DNA of 64,000 nucleotides from Candidatus Didemnitutus sp. (GCA_019634575.1 JAHCAY010000001.1:2666001-2730000), one strand, 5' to 3'; counted from the first letter of the stretch, positions 50,732 through 60,284 are shown. Numbers and translations: made by a program. The notes: generated by a model not told the origin, from the sequence alone.

Positions 50732-53650
50732 TTAGAACAGCTTGTATTCGACCGAGAGCGTGAAGGAGCGGCCGCGCGGATCGGCGACGCGGGGTTCCCA
50801 CGAGCTGCCGGCGCCGGTGTTGGTGTCGTAGGCGATCGAGAACGGAGGATCTTCGTTCAGCAGGTTCTTGATGCCGGCGATGATGGTGATGTCCTTGCTC
50901 CAACGGTAGGTCAGCGACGCATTGTAGGTGATGTATTCGCCGACCTTCGGGTTGTATTCCGTGGCCTTGGCGAGGTATGCGCCGTTGGCGATGCCGGGCG
51001 GCACGTAGTCCATGTAGCCGGCGCGGTAGAGCTGGCTGAGGCGGGCGGTCCACTTGCCTTTACGATAGGAGACGGCGGCGGTGTATTTCCACTTCAGGCC
51101 GATGTCGGAGGAGCGGGTGAAGCGGCCAACCTCGCTGTTGCCCCACGGCGCGGAGGCGATGAGCTTGGAGCGTTTCTTGAGGAGCTGGGAGACGTTGACG
51201 TCGCCGACGATCTTGCCGCCGAAGAGGTCGAACTCGCCGCGACCAGTGTATTCGATGCCGCTGGTCTCGGTGGAGCCGGCGTTGAGCGGGCGCATGTCGA
51301 GCTTGGTGATCGTGCCGTTGACGCGGGTGATGCGGTCGGGGAAGAGCTGGTAGTTGGCCAGCAGGGTCGCGGCGCTCGCGAGGGTCTGGATGGTGCCGTC
51401 GCGATTCACGGACCACCAGTCGGCGCCGATCGTGATGTTTTTGAGCGGCGAGATCACGACGCCGTAGGAGACCATGTCGGCTTCCTCGGGTTGGAGGTCG
51501 GGCTTGCCGCCGCTGATGATGTTCACGCTGTTGGCGGGAATCGGCTGGCCGTTCGTCGGGTCGACGAGGTCGGCGCCGGAGTAGGCGGACTCGAACGACG
51601 GGTCGAACTGCTGCTTGAAGGTCGGGACGCGGAAGCCGGTGCTGTAGGAGCCGCGGATGAGGATCTTGTCAGTCGGGGAGATGCGCAGCGTGACCTTCGG
51701 GTTGGTGGTGGAGCCGAAGCCGGTGTAGTCGTCGCGGCGGCCGGCGACGTTGAGGTCGACGCCCTTGATGATCGGGACTTGGAGTTCGGCGAAGACGGCC
51801 TTCACGGTGCGGCTGAGCGTGCCGGCGGTGGCGAGGGCGTTGTCGAACGGGGCGTTGAAGACGTAGTTTTGGACGTCGGTCGGGGTCGCATACGCGGTGC
51901 TGGCGCCGTTGAATTTGTATTCTTCCTTGCGGTAGTCCAAGCCGACAGCGGCCTGGATCTCGCCGGCGGGGAGTTTCCAGAGCGGGCCGGAGGTGGTGAG
52001 GTCCCACGTGGTGTTGGTGAACTTGCCGCCGTAGAGCTGGACGCCGTCGGCGCGCGTCTTATCGAGCGCGGCCTGGGCTTCGGGGGTCTGCGTCAAGCTG
52101 AAGGGGCTGACGACGCCGGTGTTGATGAGGGCCGCGAACGGATAGGCGTAGAAGTAGCCGCTGATGAGCTTGGATTTGCTCTGGCTCTGGGCCTGGGCGA
52201 GACCGGTGCGGTATTCCCAGTCGTGGAAGAACGGCAGCGGGCCTTCCATGCCGACGAGGAAGCGGCGGGTGTCGCTGATGGTGCGAATCTCGCGGTTGCC
52301 GAGCGGCATGGCGCGCCAGCGGAAGGCGATCGGCTGGCCGTAGTTGATCACGCTGGTGGGGAAGAAGGCGGTGAGGGCCTGGTAGACGCGGTTGTAGTCG
52401 GCGCCGGTGCTCGGGTAAGCGAGGTTGAGGAACGGCAGGCTGATGGAGGTCGCGCTGCTCGAGGTGCCGGAGGTGATTTGGTTCGGCGAGAAGCTCTTGG
52501 TGGAGTCGGAGCGGCCGATGACGGCTTCGGCGGTGAGGGTGTGCTCACCGATCTTGTAGGAGCCGCGGCTGACGAAGTTGGTGTTCTTGACCGGCTGCTG
52601 GAGGGCGGCGGCGCGGCCGGTGTCCCAGGCGGAGGCGTATTTGGCGGAGGGGACGTTCCAGAGGAGTTCCTCGTAGGGTCCCATGCCATCGTAACCGGCG
52701 TAACCGGCGGTATTCGTCGGGAGGTCGAGGATGTTGATGCCGCCGCTGAGGGCGATGGTGCCGGCGGGATCGATGGGGCCGGTGCTGCGACCGGTGTTGT
52801 TCAGATTGTCGCGGCTGATGATGGTGTAGAGGGTGGAGATCGGGAAGATCGTCGCGATCGGAGCGCCGCGGGTGTCGGGCGAGATGCCGCGCGCGGGCTG
52901 GAAGGTGTTGACGAAGTCGCGCTGGTCGCCGCGGAGCATCTTGTGGTCGGCGAGCGAGAGGGAGGCCATGATGTTCCAACCGTCCTTGTTCAGGCTGCCC
53001 CAGCCGCCGACGAGGGAGTAGCGGAAGATGTTGCCGCCGCCGGCCTCGGTGATGTCGGAGGAGGCGTTGGCGACGAGGCCACGGAAGTCGGACTTCGTGA
53101 TGAAGTTGATGACGCCGCCGATGGCATCGGTGCCGTAGACGGCGGAGGCACCGTCCTTGAGGACTTCGACGCGCTCGATGGCGGCGAAGGGGATGGAGTT
53201 CAGGTCGACCACGCCGCCGTTGAGGCCGTGCGAAGCGACGCGGCGGCCGTTGAGGAGGATGAGGGTGGCGTTCGAGCCTTGGCCGCGAAGGTTGGCGGAG
53301 GTGGCGCCGTTGTTGCCGCGGGCGGCGCCGGCGACGACGTCGGCGTTCGACGCGAGGTTGTCGAGGCCGTTGCCGTTGATGTTGAGGTTCATGATCAGCT
53401 GCTCGGCGCTCGCGATGCCTTCCTGCTCGAGGTCGAGCTTGGAGAACACGGAGATGGGCAGCGCGCCTTCGTCGGCGGGGCGCTTGATGGAGGAGCCGGT
53501 GACGATGAATTTCTCGAGCTTAACGGCTTCGTCGGCTTTCTTGTCTTCGAGCGGAGCGGGAGCGGATTGGGCCACCGCGAGGGAGGCCGTCGATGTCGCG
53601 GCCAAGGCCGCCAACAGGAGACGACGACTCCAGGAGTAACGTGCGTTCAT
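50732..53650 (-). CDS. TonB-dependent outer-membrane receptor
   Basis: A 972-residue active-transport channel of the outer membrane. Signal peptide to about residue 28 (LLLAALAATSTASLAVAQ); a TonB-box-like KLEKFIVTGSSIKR; the plug with SANLRGQGSNATLILLNGRRV, LNSIPFAAIERVEVLKDGAS and AVYGTDAIGGVINFITKSDF; then a 22-strand barrel ending in Phe (FTLSVEYKLF). It lacks an N-terminal carboxypeptidase-like domain, unlike its neighbour. The ligand is unknown; location beside amino-sugar genes suggests a glycan. The ATG at 53650 begins the signal peptide. Confidence 0.94.
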   Translation of the reverse strand: MNARYSWSRRLLLAALAATSTASLAVAQSAPAPLEDKKADEAVKLEKFIVTGSSIKRPADEGALPISVFSKLDLEQEGIASAEQLIMNLNINGNGLDNLASNADVVAGAARGNNGATSANLRGQGSNATLILLNGRRVASHGLNGGVVDLNSIPFAAIERVEVLKDGASAVYGTDAIGGVINFITKSDFRGLVANASSDITEAGGGNIFRYSLVGGWGSLNKDGWNIMASLSLADHKMLRGDQRDFVNTFQPARGISPDTRGAPIATIFPISTLYTIISRDNLNNTGRSTGPIDPAGTIALSGGINILDLPTNTAGYAGYDGMGPYEELLWNVPSAKYASAWDTGRAAALQQPVKNTNFVSRGSYKIGEHTLTAEAVIGRSDSTKSFSPNQITSGTSSSATSISLPFLNLAYPSTGADYNRVYQALTAFFPTSVINYGQPIAFRWRAMPLGNREIRTISDTRRFLVGMEGPLPFFHDWEYRTGLAQAQSQSKSKLISGYFYAYPFAALINTGVVSPFSLTQTPEAQAALDKTRADGVQLYGGKFTNTTWDLTTSGPLWKLPAGEIQAAVGLDYRKEEYKFNGASTAYATPTDVQNYVFNAPFDNALATAGTLSRTVKAVFAELQVPIIKGVDLNVAGRRDDYTGFGSTTNPKVTLRISPTDKILIRGSYSTGFRVPTFKQQFDPSFESAYSGADLVDPTNGQPIPANSVNIISGGKPDLQPEEADMVSYGVVISPLKNITIGADWWSVNRDGTIQTLASAATLLANYQLFPDRITRVNGTITKLDMRPLNAGSTETSGIEYTGRGEFDLFGGKIVGDVNVSQLLKKRSKLIASAPWGNSEVGRFTRSSDIGLKWKYTAAVSYRKGKWTARLSQLYRAGYMDYVPPGIANGAYLAKATEYNPKVGEYITYNASLTYRWSKDITIIAGIKNLLNEDPPFSIAYDTNTGAGSSWEPRVADPRGRSFTLSVEYKLF

Positions 53651-53840
53651 ACGGTTCGTGTGTAGGGTTGGGACTAAGCTCGCAGCGAGACCGGCGAACG
53701 CGTGGGTGTGCACGCTGCTGGCCCGCAGGGATGTGTGTTAGCGCTCCGGGTTCGGCGGAGCTTGAGAGGTGTCTAGTAGAAGTGCTTGCGGGTCCAAGCA
53801 GAATCCTCGCCAGCGGGCTGGGCCAAAAGGATAGGTTCCG

Positions 53841-53869
53841 AAAAAAAGAGCCCTCCCGAGGGAGGGCTC
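53841..53869 (-). terminator. Strong rho-independent terminator after the second TonB receptor gene
   Basis: A perfect 10-base stem GAGCCCTCCC / GGGAGGGCTC (53848-53857 with 53860-53869) is followed on the minus strand by seven U (AAAAAAA at 53841-53847), 26 bases past the receptor stop. It separates the two receptor transcripts. Confidence 0.9.
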
Positions 53870-53894
53870 GAAAGAGGCATGCCGAGCGGATCGC

Positions 53895-56800
53895 TCAGAA
53901 CTGGCCGCTGATGCCGAAGTTCACTGTGACGTCGGACAGGTAGACCAAGCGCATGCGCGACGGGATGGAGCGGTAGGCGACCGGGCCGTCCTGCGTGATG
54001 TTGTTGAGATCGATGAACAAGGTCATGTTGGGATTCAGCCGATAGGTCGCACCCACATTGTAGGTGGTAAGGCTGGTGCGGTAGAGGCGCGCAGGAGACG
54101 GAGTGAGCGGCGAGACCGGTTCGGTGCCGGCGCCGCTGATGTGCTCGCCCGTGTAGCTCGCGCCGGCGGACAGACCGAGGTTCTTGTAGTTGTAGGTGAG
54201 GCGCACGTTGCCGGTCTCGGGAATGAAACCGGGGACGTCGTTCGGTGCGATTTCGGTGGCGGCGCCGAAGTTGCCAGTGGTGCGCAGCCAGGTGTAGTTG
54301 GCCGAGAAGCCGAGACCCTTGAGCAGGCCGGGCAGGAACGTGAAGCGCTGGCGATAGTCGAATTCCCAACCTTGCAGGTCGGCATTGCCGGCGTTCACCG
54401 GAGCGGTGAGCGTGTAGCCCTCGAAGTTGCCTTCGAAGCCGTTGTCCGGGCCGGAGCCGATCTTGTCCGCGAGGGTGCGGTTGATGATGTAGTCGGTGAT
54501 CTTCTTTTGGAAGACGCCGAAGGAGATGACGCCGCCGGTCTTCGGGTAATACTCGAGCTTCAGGTCGATGTTCTTCGCGTATTGGGGCTTCAGGGCGGGA
54601 TTGCCGGCGGTGACGGTCTGGTTCGCGTCGCTGAAGCTGATGGACGGCACCAGTTGCGCGAGCGTCGGGCGGCCGTAGCTGGTGGACCAGCTGGCGCGGG
54701 CCTTCAGGTTCGGCGTGATATCGTAGGCGAAGTGGATGCTCGGGAAGAGGTTGTTGTAGGTGCCCTTCGTGTAGTGACCCTGATAGTCGATGGCCGCGCG
54801 CTTGACCGGATCGGGTTCGACCGCCGTGGAGGTCGAAAAGCGCTTGATGTAGTTGAACGTGTTCACCTGCGCGGCTTCGTAGCGGGTGCCGCCGAGGACG
54901 GTGAGCTTGCCCCATTTCATCGTGCCTTGGATATATCCGGAATCGACGCCTTCCTCCATGATGCGGCGGTTGACGTAGGGTTGCTGGGCCGCGTAGACGA
55001 GGTCCTCGGTCCACTTGGTGGTGTCGCCGAGATCCTTGCTGACTGCGACGGGATCGAAGACCGGGATGCGCAGGCCGTTGCCGTTTTTGATTTCAAAGGG
55101 CGTCAGTTCCATCAGGGGATAACCCGAGAGCGGGATCTGCGCGCCAGTGAGGGAGCCGGGGGCCGGGGTGGGGTCGACATTGCGATTCCAGCGGCGCGGG
55201 TTGACTTGGAAGTTGTTGACGCGGCGGTTGACGCTGTCGGCGCCGGTTTTGATCACGATCGGCAGCGCGGTCGGCAGGGTGTAGGAGGCGTTGACTGAAC
55301 CGGTGACCTCGTTGGTGCGGGTGACAGTGTCGCGCTTGGTGAAGACGATGTTCGAGGTGTAGCTGGCGGGATCGAACACGCTCTTGCCGGCGGTCTGGGT
55401 GAAGACTTGGCCGTTGAGGTCGGATTTATCGAGGATGAATCCGATATTGTCGGCGCGCATTGTGAGCTGGCCGCCGAGACGATCGCGACCGGCGGCGGAG
55501 TGCCAGCGCGTGTTGCTCCAACGCAGCGCGTAGTCGACCTTCAGCGCGCCGAGATCGTGCTCGCCGACGAAGGTGCCGGTGGGGTTCTTGCTGTAGAAAC
55601 CGAAGCGCCACATATCGAGGTCCATGCGGGTGGCGCCCGCGGTGCCGGTCTGGCGGAGTTCGGTGCGATTTTCCGTGAAGCCGGGCAGGACCGAAGCGGT
55701 GCCAGTGGTGCCGACGGTCGTATTGCCGAGCGGATCGATCTTCACGCGGTCGTAGTAGGGCTCGGAGCCGGCGTTGTAGAGGAAGCGCAGCGAGAACGTC
55801 GTGCGCGGTGAGACGCGGTAGTCGGCACGAATGTTCATGCCGGTAATGAAGCGTGTGTTTTGACCGGCTTGCGTCGTGTAGTCGTTGAACGCCGGCGTGA
55901 CCGTCGGGTCAGTCGTGGCTTGGTAGAAGAAGCTGTCGTAAACGATCATGTTCACGATCTCGGAGTAGGAAGCGTTGATCGAGATGCCGAGGTTGTTGGT
56001 GCCGCCAAAGACATCGAACCGCTCCTGATAAGAGAAGCTGGTGACAGGCTGGATCGGGTGTTTTTTGCGCTGCTCGCTGCGATCGGCCCACGGCGCCGAG
56101 AGGCGGGCGCTGGCGCTGTAGGTGACGCGACGCTTTTCCGTCATCGCGAGTGGCGAACGGGTCTTGAGGTTGAGCTGGCCGCCGAGCGAATCGGCGCGTT
56201 TGTCGGGCGTCTGGCCGGCGATGACTTCGATCTGCTCGTAGTTCGCCGCGGAGAAGGAGTGCAGCGTGGCGCTGCGGCCGTCGCCGCCGACGCCGGTGGT
56301 CGGCAGGCCGTCGACATTGAGGCGGGTATAGCTCGAGGGCATGCCGCGCACACTGACGTTGTTGATCAGGTTATCCTCGTCGATGGTGAACGAGATACCG
56401 GGCAGGCGGGAGAAAAGTTCGCCGATGTTCTGCGTCGGCAGAACGCCCCACTCGTCGAGCGCGACGACGTTTTTCACGTTCGAGGCGTTGCGCTGCTGCG
56501 TGACGGAGAGCGCCTGGCCTTCCTTGACGGTTTGCACCGTGAAAGGTTCGAGCTGCACGATATCCGCGGTTTCCAGCGTGAGGGTGAGGTCGGATTGATT
56601 GCCGGAGGCGACGATGATGTCTTGGGTCAGGTCCTTGAAGCCCGAGTAGCTCGCGACGACTTGCGCGTTGCCCGTCGGCACATCGTAAATGACGAAATGA
56701 CCGCTCTCATCGGAGTAACCGGTGCGGCCCTGCACGGTAACTTGTGCGCCCTGGAGGACGTTGCCTGTGCTTTTACTGACGACGGTGCCGGCGACGCGGC

Positions 56801-56909
56801 CGGTGTCGGCGGCGAGGGCGACGAGGCCCGTGGCGAGGAGGACGAAAAGGCTGGTTGCGTCGCGCAACAGCCGGACGAACGGAGTGCGACTCACGATCTG
56901 GATGCTCAT
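53895..56909 (-). CDS. TonB-dependent receptor with N-terminal carboxypeptidase-regulatory-like domain
   Basis: A 1004-residue outer-membrane transporter. After the signal peptide (to about residue 34) comes a beta-sandwich (GRVAGTVVSKSTGNVLQGAQ, then IYDVPTGNAQVVASYSGF, about 36-110), then a TonB-box-like LEPFTVQTV. The plug has ELFSRLPGISFTIDEDNLIN, VRGMPSSYTRLNVDGLP and YEQIEVIAGQTPDKRADSLGGQLNLKT, and the barrel ends GISGQF. The QTPDKRADSLGG pattern is typical of the long TonB receptors of Opitutaceae-like and Xanthomonas-like carbohydrate users. A 29-base repeat matching one at the araC/nagB start lies about 160 bases upstream, hinting at shared control. Confidence 0.94.
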   Translation of the reverse strand: MSIQIVSRTPFVRLLRDATSLFVLLATGLVALAADTGRVAGTVVSKSTGNVLQGAQVTVQGRTGYSDESGHFVIYDVPTGNAQVVASYSGFKDLTQDIIVASGNQSDLTLTLETADIVQLEPFTVQTVKEGQALSVTQQRNASNVKNVVALDEWGVLPTQNIGELFSRLPGISFTIDEDNLINNVSVRGMPSSYTRLNVDGLPTTGVGGDGRSATLHSFSAANYEQIEVIAGQTPDKRADSLGGQLNLKTRSPLAMTEKRRVTYSASARLSAPWADRSEQRKKHPIQPVTSFSYQERFDVFGGTNNLGISINASYSEIVNMIVYDSFFYQATTDPTVTPAFNDYTTQAGQNTRFITGMNIRADYRVSPRTTFSLRFLYNAGSEPYYDRVKIDPLGNTTVGTTGTASVLPGFTENRTELRQTGTAGATRMDLDMWRFGFYSKNPTGTFVGEHDLGALKVDYALRWSNTRWHSAAGRDRLGGQLTMRADNIGFILDKSDLNGQVFTQTAGKSVFDPASYTSNIVFTKRDTVTRTNEVTGSVNASYTLPTALPIVIKTGADSVNRRVNNFQVNPRRWNRNVDPTPAPGSLTGAQIPLSGYPLMELTPFEIKNGNGLRIPVFDPVAVSKDLGDTTKWTEDLVYAAQQPYVNRRIMEEGVDSGYIQGTMKWGKLTVLGGTRYEAAQVNTFNYIKRFSTSTAVEPDPVKRAAIDYQGHYTKGTYNNLFPSIHFAYDITPNLKARASWSTSYGRPTLAQLVPSISFSDANQTVTAGNPALKPQYAKNIDLKLEYYPKTGGVISFGVFQKKITDYIINRTLADKIGSGPDNGFEGNFEGYTLTAPVNAGNADLQGWEFDYRQRFTFLPGLLKGLGFSANYTWLRTTGNFGAATEIAPNDVPGFIPETGNVRLTYNYKNLGLSAGASYTGEHISGAGTEPVSPLTPSPARLYRTSLTTYNVGATYRLNPNMTLFIDLNNITQDGPVAYRSIPSRMRLVYLSDVTVNFGISGQF

Positions 56910-57066
56910 GGTATGCAGGTTTTGGCCGCGTCAGAAACGAAGGGGGAAACGCAGCCGAGGTGTTAGAACTTCTCGGTTACGCCCAACCGTGCCGTCGTCC
57001 AAGTCGAATTCTCTCGTCGTTCCGACCGGTGTCGCGCGCTCAGAGCGAAGCCGGAAAACCCTCTGA

Positions 57067-57095
57067 CATTTTCGTCAAAAAGTTCATCATTTCTG
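57067..57095. promoter_or_regulatory. Operator-like direct repeat, copy 1 (upstream of TonB receptor)
   Basis: This AT-rich 29-base segment, with core GTCAAAAA then TTC, matches 58007-58035 at 25 of 29 positions in the same orientation. It sits in the araC-receptor gap, about 160 bases ahead of the receptor start, where a promoter would be expected. It may be the AraC-type regulator's binding site. Confidence 0.6.
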
Positions 57096-57118
57096 ACAAT
57101 GCTGATTCACCGGCGAAA

Positions 57119-58009
57119 TCAGGTCCGGCGACCGGGTGCGGCCTTGCCGCTGTGGCGGAAGGCCAGCGGCGAGATGCCGTAGGCCAGGCGGAACGCGCGC
57201 GAGAAACTGTAGATCGAGCCGAAGCCGCATTGTTCCGCGATCTCGGACACGCGCTGCGGACCCAGCCGCAACAACCCGCAGGCCTGCTCCAGGCGCAGCC
57301 GGCGCAGATGCCGCCCGATGCTCACGCCGCAGGAGGCGCGGAAGCGGGCACGCAGGTGGCTCGAGCTGATGCCGAGCGAGCGGGCCAGCTCCTTGATGCT
57401 CGGCGTCGCGCCGGTGCGTTGCGCGATTTGATTGATTCGGATCATCAGCCCCTGGTCGGGCTCCGGCGCGGGCGGCGGGACCGGGTGCGACGTCGGGTGT
57501 TTCAGGCGGCGCATGCGTGCGAGAAGCAGGGCCAGCAGCAGCACCGGCAGCTCCTCCGTGCGCTCGGTCTCGTAAGCTTCGACGAGTTCGGCCACGAGGG
57601 CGCGGAGCATGCGCGTCAGCGCGAACGGCCGGTAGCGCAGCGCCGCCAGCGGCTCGGCGTCGTTCAGCTCGAAAGTCACGAAAAGCCACGAAATATCCGG
57701 GCGCTGCGCCTGCGTGTAGTGGTGGAACTGGAAGGGAAACACCAACAGCGCCTCGCCGGGATCGAGCCGGAGATTCCGGTCGTCGACGCACACGGTGACG
57801 GCCGTGCGCAGCGCGCACATGAGCACGAAGCGGTGGTGCAGCGCGCGGCCGCGGCGGGGCTTGTTGAGCTCGTTGGCGCTTTGGCGTTGGAAGCACACGA
57901 TGTTCGCCGGTAACGGGAGCGGGGCCGGTCGGCGGCCGAGCAGCTGGAAGTTCGGCTGCGGCAGTTTCGAGACGAGTTTCCTCAGGTCGGGGGCGGCGGG
58001 TTGTGGCAT
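57119..58009 (-). CDS. AraC-family transcriptional regulator
   Basis: A 296-residue regulator. The N-terminal cupin-like part (FVLMCALRTAVTVCVDDRNL, then LDPGEALLVFPFQFHHYTQA) would bind an effector. The C-terminal double HTH is at about 190-290: PSIKELARSLGISSSHLRARF, then IGRHLRRLRLEQACGLLRLG, then VSEIAEQCGFGSIYSFSRAF. I take the ATG at 58009 over a TTG three codons earlier. It is divergent from nagB-pigL (70-base gap) and upstream of the receptor, so it probably controls amino-sugar or chitin-product uptake. Its own start codon lies inside the operator-like repeat, which would allow autoregulation. Confidence 0.92.
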   Translation of the reverse strand: MPQPAAPDLRKLVSKLPQPNFQLLGRRPAPLPLPANIVCFQRQSANELNKPRRGRALHHRFVLMCALRTAVTVCVDDRNLRLDPGEALLVFPFQFHHYTQAQRPDISWLFVTFELNDAEPLAALRYRPFALTRMLRALVAELVEAYETERTEELPVLLLALLLARMRRLKHPTSHPVPPPAPEPDQGLMIRINQIAQRTGATPSIKELARSLGISSSHLRARFRASCGVSIGRHLRRLRLEQACGLLRLGPQRVSEIAEQCGFGSIYSFSRAFRLAYGISPLAFRHSGKAAPGRRT

Positions 58010-58035
58010 TTTTGTCAAAAACTTCGTCGTTTCTG
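58007..58035. promoter_or_regulatory. Operator-like direct repeat, copy 2 (araC/nagB intergenic)
   Basis: This is the second copy of the 29-base AT-rich motif, differing at four positions from 57067-57095. It covers the araC start codon and lies about 45-70 bases ahead of the nagB start, suitably placed to affect both divergent genes. Confidence 0.6.
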
Positions 58036-58078
58036 CTAGTTGTCGTGGCGAGCGCGAGCCCTATTCTGGCCGTCCCCC

Positions 58079-60046
58079 ATGAACTCGCTCCCTCTGCTCG
58101 AACGCTGCCGATTCGAACACGCGCCCATCTCCGTCTTCGCGCACAGTCGGGAGGCGTCGCGCGCCGTCGCCGCGGAAATCGCCGCGCTCATCCGCACGCG
58201 GGCGGCCTCCGGTCGGCCTTGCGTGCTCGGCCTGGCGACCGGTTCCACGCCAGTGAGCGTCTACGCCGAGTTGGTGCGCCTGCACCGCGAAGAGGGCTTG
58301 AGCTTCAAGGGGGTGACGACCTTCAACCTCGACGAGTATTTCGCGCTGCCGCCAACGCACCCCCAGAGCTACCGGCGGTTCATGCAGCACCATCTCTTCG
58401 ATCACATCGACATCGACCCCGCACGCACGCACGTGCCGTCGGGCACGATCGCGAAGAGCGAGGTCGATGCGCATTGCGCCGCCTACGAAGCCGCGATCCA
58501 AGCCGCCGGCGGCATCGACATCCAGATCCTCGGCATCGGTCGCACCGGTCACATCGGTTTCAACGAGCCGGGCAGCCCGCGCCATTCGCTCACACGCCTG
58601 GTTTCGCTCGATCCCCTCACCCGCCGCGACGCGGCCGGCGACTTCGGCGGCGATGCCCACACGCCGCGCTACGCCATCACGATGGGCGTGCGCTCCATTC
58701 TCAATGCCCGCCGCCTCATCCTCATGGCGTGGGGCCAGCACAAGGCCGATATCGTCCGCACCGCCATCGAGGACGAGGTGAGTTCGCACGTCACCGCGTC
58801 GTTTCTCCAGGAGCACGCCCACGCGACCTTCGTGCTCGATGCCGCCGCCGCCGGCTCGCTCACGCGCTTCCGCACCCCATGGCAGATCGGCCCGCTGGAG
58901 GAGCAAGGCCTCGCGTGGGACGAACGCATGACGCGCCGCGCCATCCTCTGGCTCTCGCAACTGCGCCGAAAGCCCATCCTCAAACTCACTGACGACGACT
59001 ACAACGAAGCCGGCCTCCAGGATCTGCTCCGCGCCCAAGGCTCCGCTTACGAAGCCAACCTTGCCGGATTCTACGAGATGCAGCACACGATCACCGGCTG
59101 GCCTGGCGGCCGCGATCCGCGCCGCGCCAAACCCGGCGACGCCCCCGTCCGCCCACTCCGCGCGAAATCCGCCAACGTCTTCCCGAAACGCGTGCTCGTG
59201 CTCTCGCCGCATCCCGACGACGACGTCATCTCAATGGGCGGCACGCTCTGCCGGCTCGTCGATCACGGTCACGAGGTGCACATCGCCTACGAGGTTTCCG
59301 GCGCCAACGCCGTCTCCGACGAGGCCGCATGGCGCGTCCTCGCCTTCATGCGCGACAGCGGACTGGTGGACGTCACCAACCGCGCGCGCCTCGAAGCCAT
59401 CTGCGGCGAACTCACCGCCGGCACCGTCGCCCCGACCGCGGAACTTGCGCGCTGGAAAGGTCTCATCCGCCGCCACGAAGCCATCTCCGCCGCCCGCGTC
59501 TGCGGCGTGCCGGAAGCGCGCCTGCATTTCCTCGACCTGCCTTTCTACGGCGCCGCCCCGCGCACGCGCCGCTACAGTGCCGAGGACGTCGCCCGCCTCC
59601 GCCGCGTGCTCGACGAAGTGCAACCGCACCTGATCTACGCCGCCGGCGATCTCGACGACCCGCACGGCACGCACCGCCTCTGTCTGCACGTCCTCCGCGA
59701 CGCCCTCGCGCAAGCCGCGCAGGAAAAAGCCGCGTGGCTCGACCAGAGCGAACTCTGGCTCTATCGCGGCGCGTGGGCCGAGTGGCCGCTCGACGAGATC
59801 GACCTCGCCGTGCCGCTCAGTCCGCAAGAAGTGCTCCGCCGCCGCCGCGCGATCTTCCGCCACGAGACGCAGAAGGACCAGGCGCTCTTCCTCGGCGAAG
59901 ATCGCCGCGAATTCTGGCAACGCACCGAGGATCGCAGCCGCCGCCTCGCCCAGGCCTACAATGCCCTCGGCCTCGCCGAATACGAAGCCATCGAGGCGTT
60001 CCGCCGGCACGCGCCCGCGGACTTCATTGCGCAAGACGCGTTCTGA
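58079..60046 (+). CDS. NagB-like glucosamine-6-phosphate deaminase fused to PIG-L/LmbE deacetylase
   Basis: A 655-residue two-domain protein. Residues about 15-270 are NagB-like: LGLATGSTPVSVYAELVRLH, then VTTFNLDEYFAL with the catalytic Asp, then LGIGRTGHIGFNEPGS, where the E. coli enzyme has Asp in place of this Thr beside the catalytic His. Residues about 375-640 are a PIG-L zinc deacetylase: VLSPHPDDDVISMGGTL (HPDDD) and DLDDPHGTHRLCLHVL. NagB turns GlcN-6-phosphate into fructose-6-phosphate and ammonia. PIG-L enzymes deacetylate GlcNAc compounds, so one chain could do both steps (inference). Start at ATG 58079; divergent from the AraC gene. Confidence 0.9.
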   Translation: MNSLPLLERCRFEHAPISVFAHSREASRAVAAEIAALIRTRAASGRPCVLGLATGSTPVSVYAELVRLHREEGLSFKGVTTFNLDEYFALPPTHPQSYRRFMQHHLFDHIDIDPARTHVPSGTIAKSEVDAHCAAYEAAIQAAGGIDIQILGIGRTGHIGFNEPGSPRHSLTRLVSLDPLTRRDAAGDFGGDAHTPRYAITMGVRSILNARRLILMAWGQHKADIVRTAIEDEVSSHVTASFLQEHAHATFVLDAAAAGSLTRFRTPWQIGPLEEQGLAWDERMTRRAILWLSQLRRKPILKLTDDDYNEAGLQDLLRAQGSAYEANLAGFYEMQHTITGWPGGRDPRRAKPGDAPVRPLRAKSANVFPKRVLVLSPHPDDDVISMGGTLCRLVDHGHEVHIAYEVSGANAVSDEAAWRVLAFMRDSGLVDVTNRARLEAICGELTAGTVAPTAELARWKGLIRRHEAISAARVCGVPEARLHFLDLPFYGAAPRTRRYSAEDVARLRRVLDEVQPHLIYAAGDLDDPHGTHRLCLHVLRDALAQAAQEKAAWLDQSELWLYRGAWAEWPLDEIDLAVPLSPQEVLRRRRAIFRHETQKDQALFLGEDRREFWQRTEDRSRRLAQAYNALGLAEYEAIEAFRRHAPADFIAQDAF

Positions 60047-60054
60047 CGCCGTCG

Positions 60055-60073
60055 CGCGCCGCGACGCGGCGCG
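60055..60073. repeat. Perfect 19-base GC palindrome between convergent genes
   Basis: A CGCGCCGCG / CGCGGCGCG nine-base stem around a single A lies eight bases after the nagB-pigL stop and reaches the stop of the convergent lipoprotein gene. It could help termination on both strands but has no U-run. Confidence 0.55.
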
Positions 60074-60193
60074 TCAGCGCGGTCCGTGACTCGCGCTGGC
60101 GGACGCCGCCGCGAGCTTGCCGTCCGGCGCGGGCATGTTGCTGCAACCGGCGAGCAGCAGCGCGAGAGCGAAGAGCGTGAGGAGGCGTTTCAT
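60074..60193 (-). CDS. Tiny lipoprotein (39 residues)
   Basis: A gene below usual length cut-offs. MKRLLTLFALALLLAGCSNM has a textbook lipoprotein signal with lipobox LLAGC, leaving a mature peptide of about 23 residues (PAPDGKLAA then Ser/Ala-rich). A GGAAGG ribosome site lies 6 bases ahead of the ATG. Entericidin-like and other very small lipoproteins share this size; no closer identity is claimed. Confidence 0.75.
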   Translation of the reverse strand: MKRLLTLFALALLLAGCSNMPAPDGKLAAASASASHGPR

Positions 60194-60284
60194 GGAGCCT
60201 TCCGCTTAAAATCTCCCCCGCCCCGCGTCAACCGGCGCGTGCGGCTCACGTATCCCACTCCTTCGCACCAATGTCACGCGCGGC

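Noticed and set aside
50690..53665. A 991-residue plus-strand open frame opposite the first TonB receptor
   Set aside because: It is the antisense shadow of a receptor with clear signal peptide, plug and barrel; its Gly/Val/Glu-rich sequence is what GC-rich reverse reading produces.
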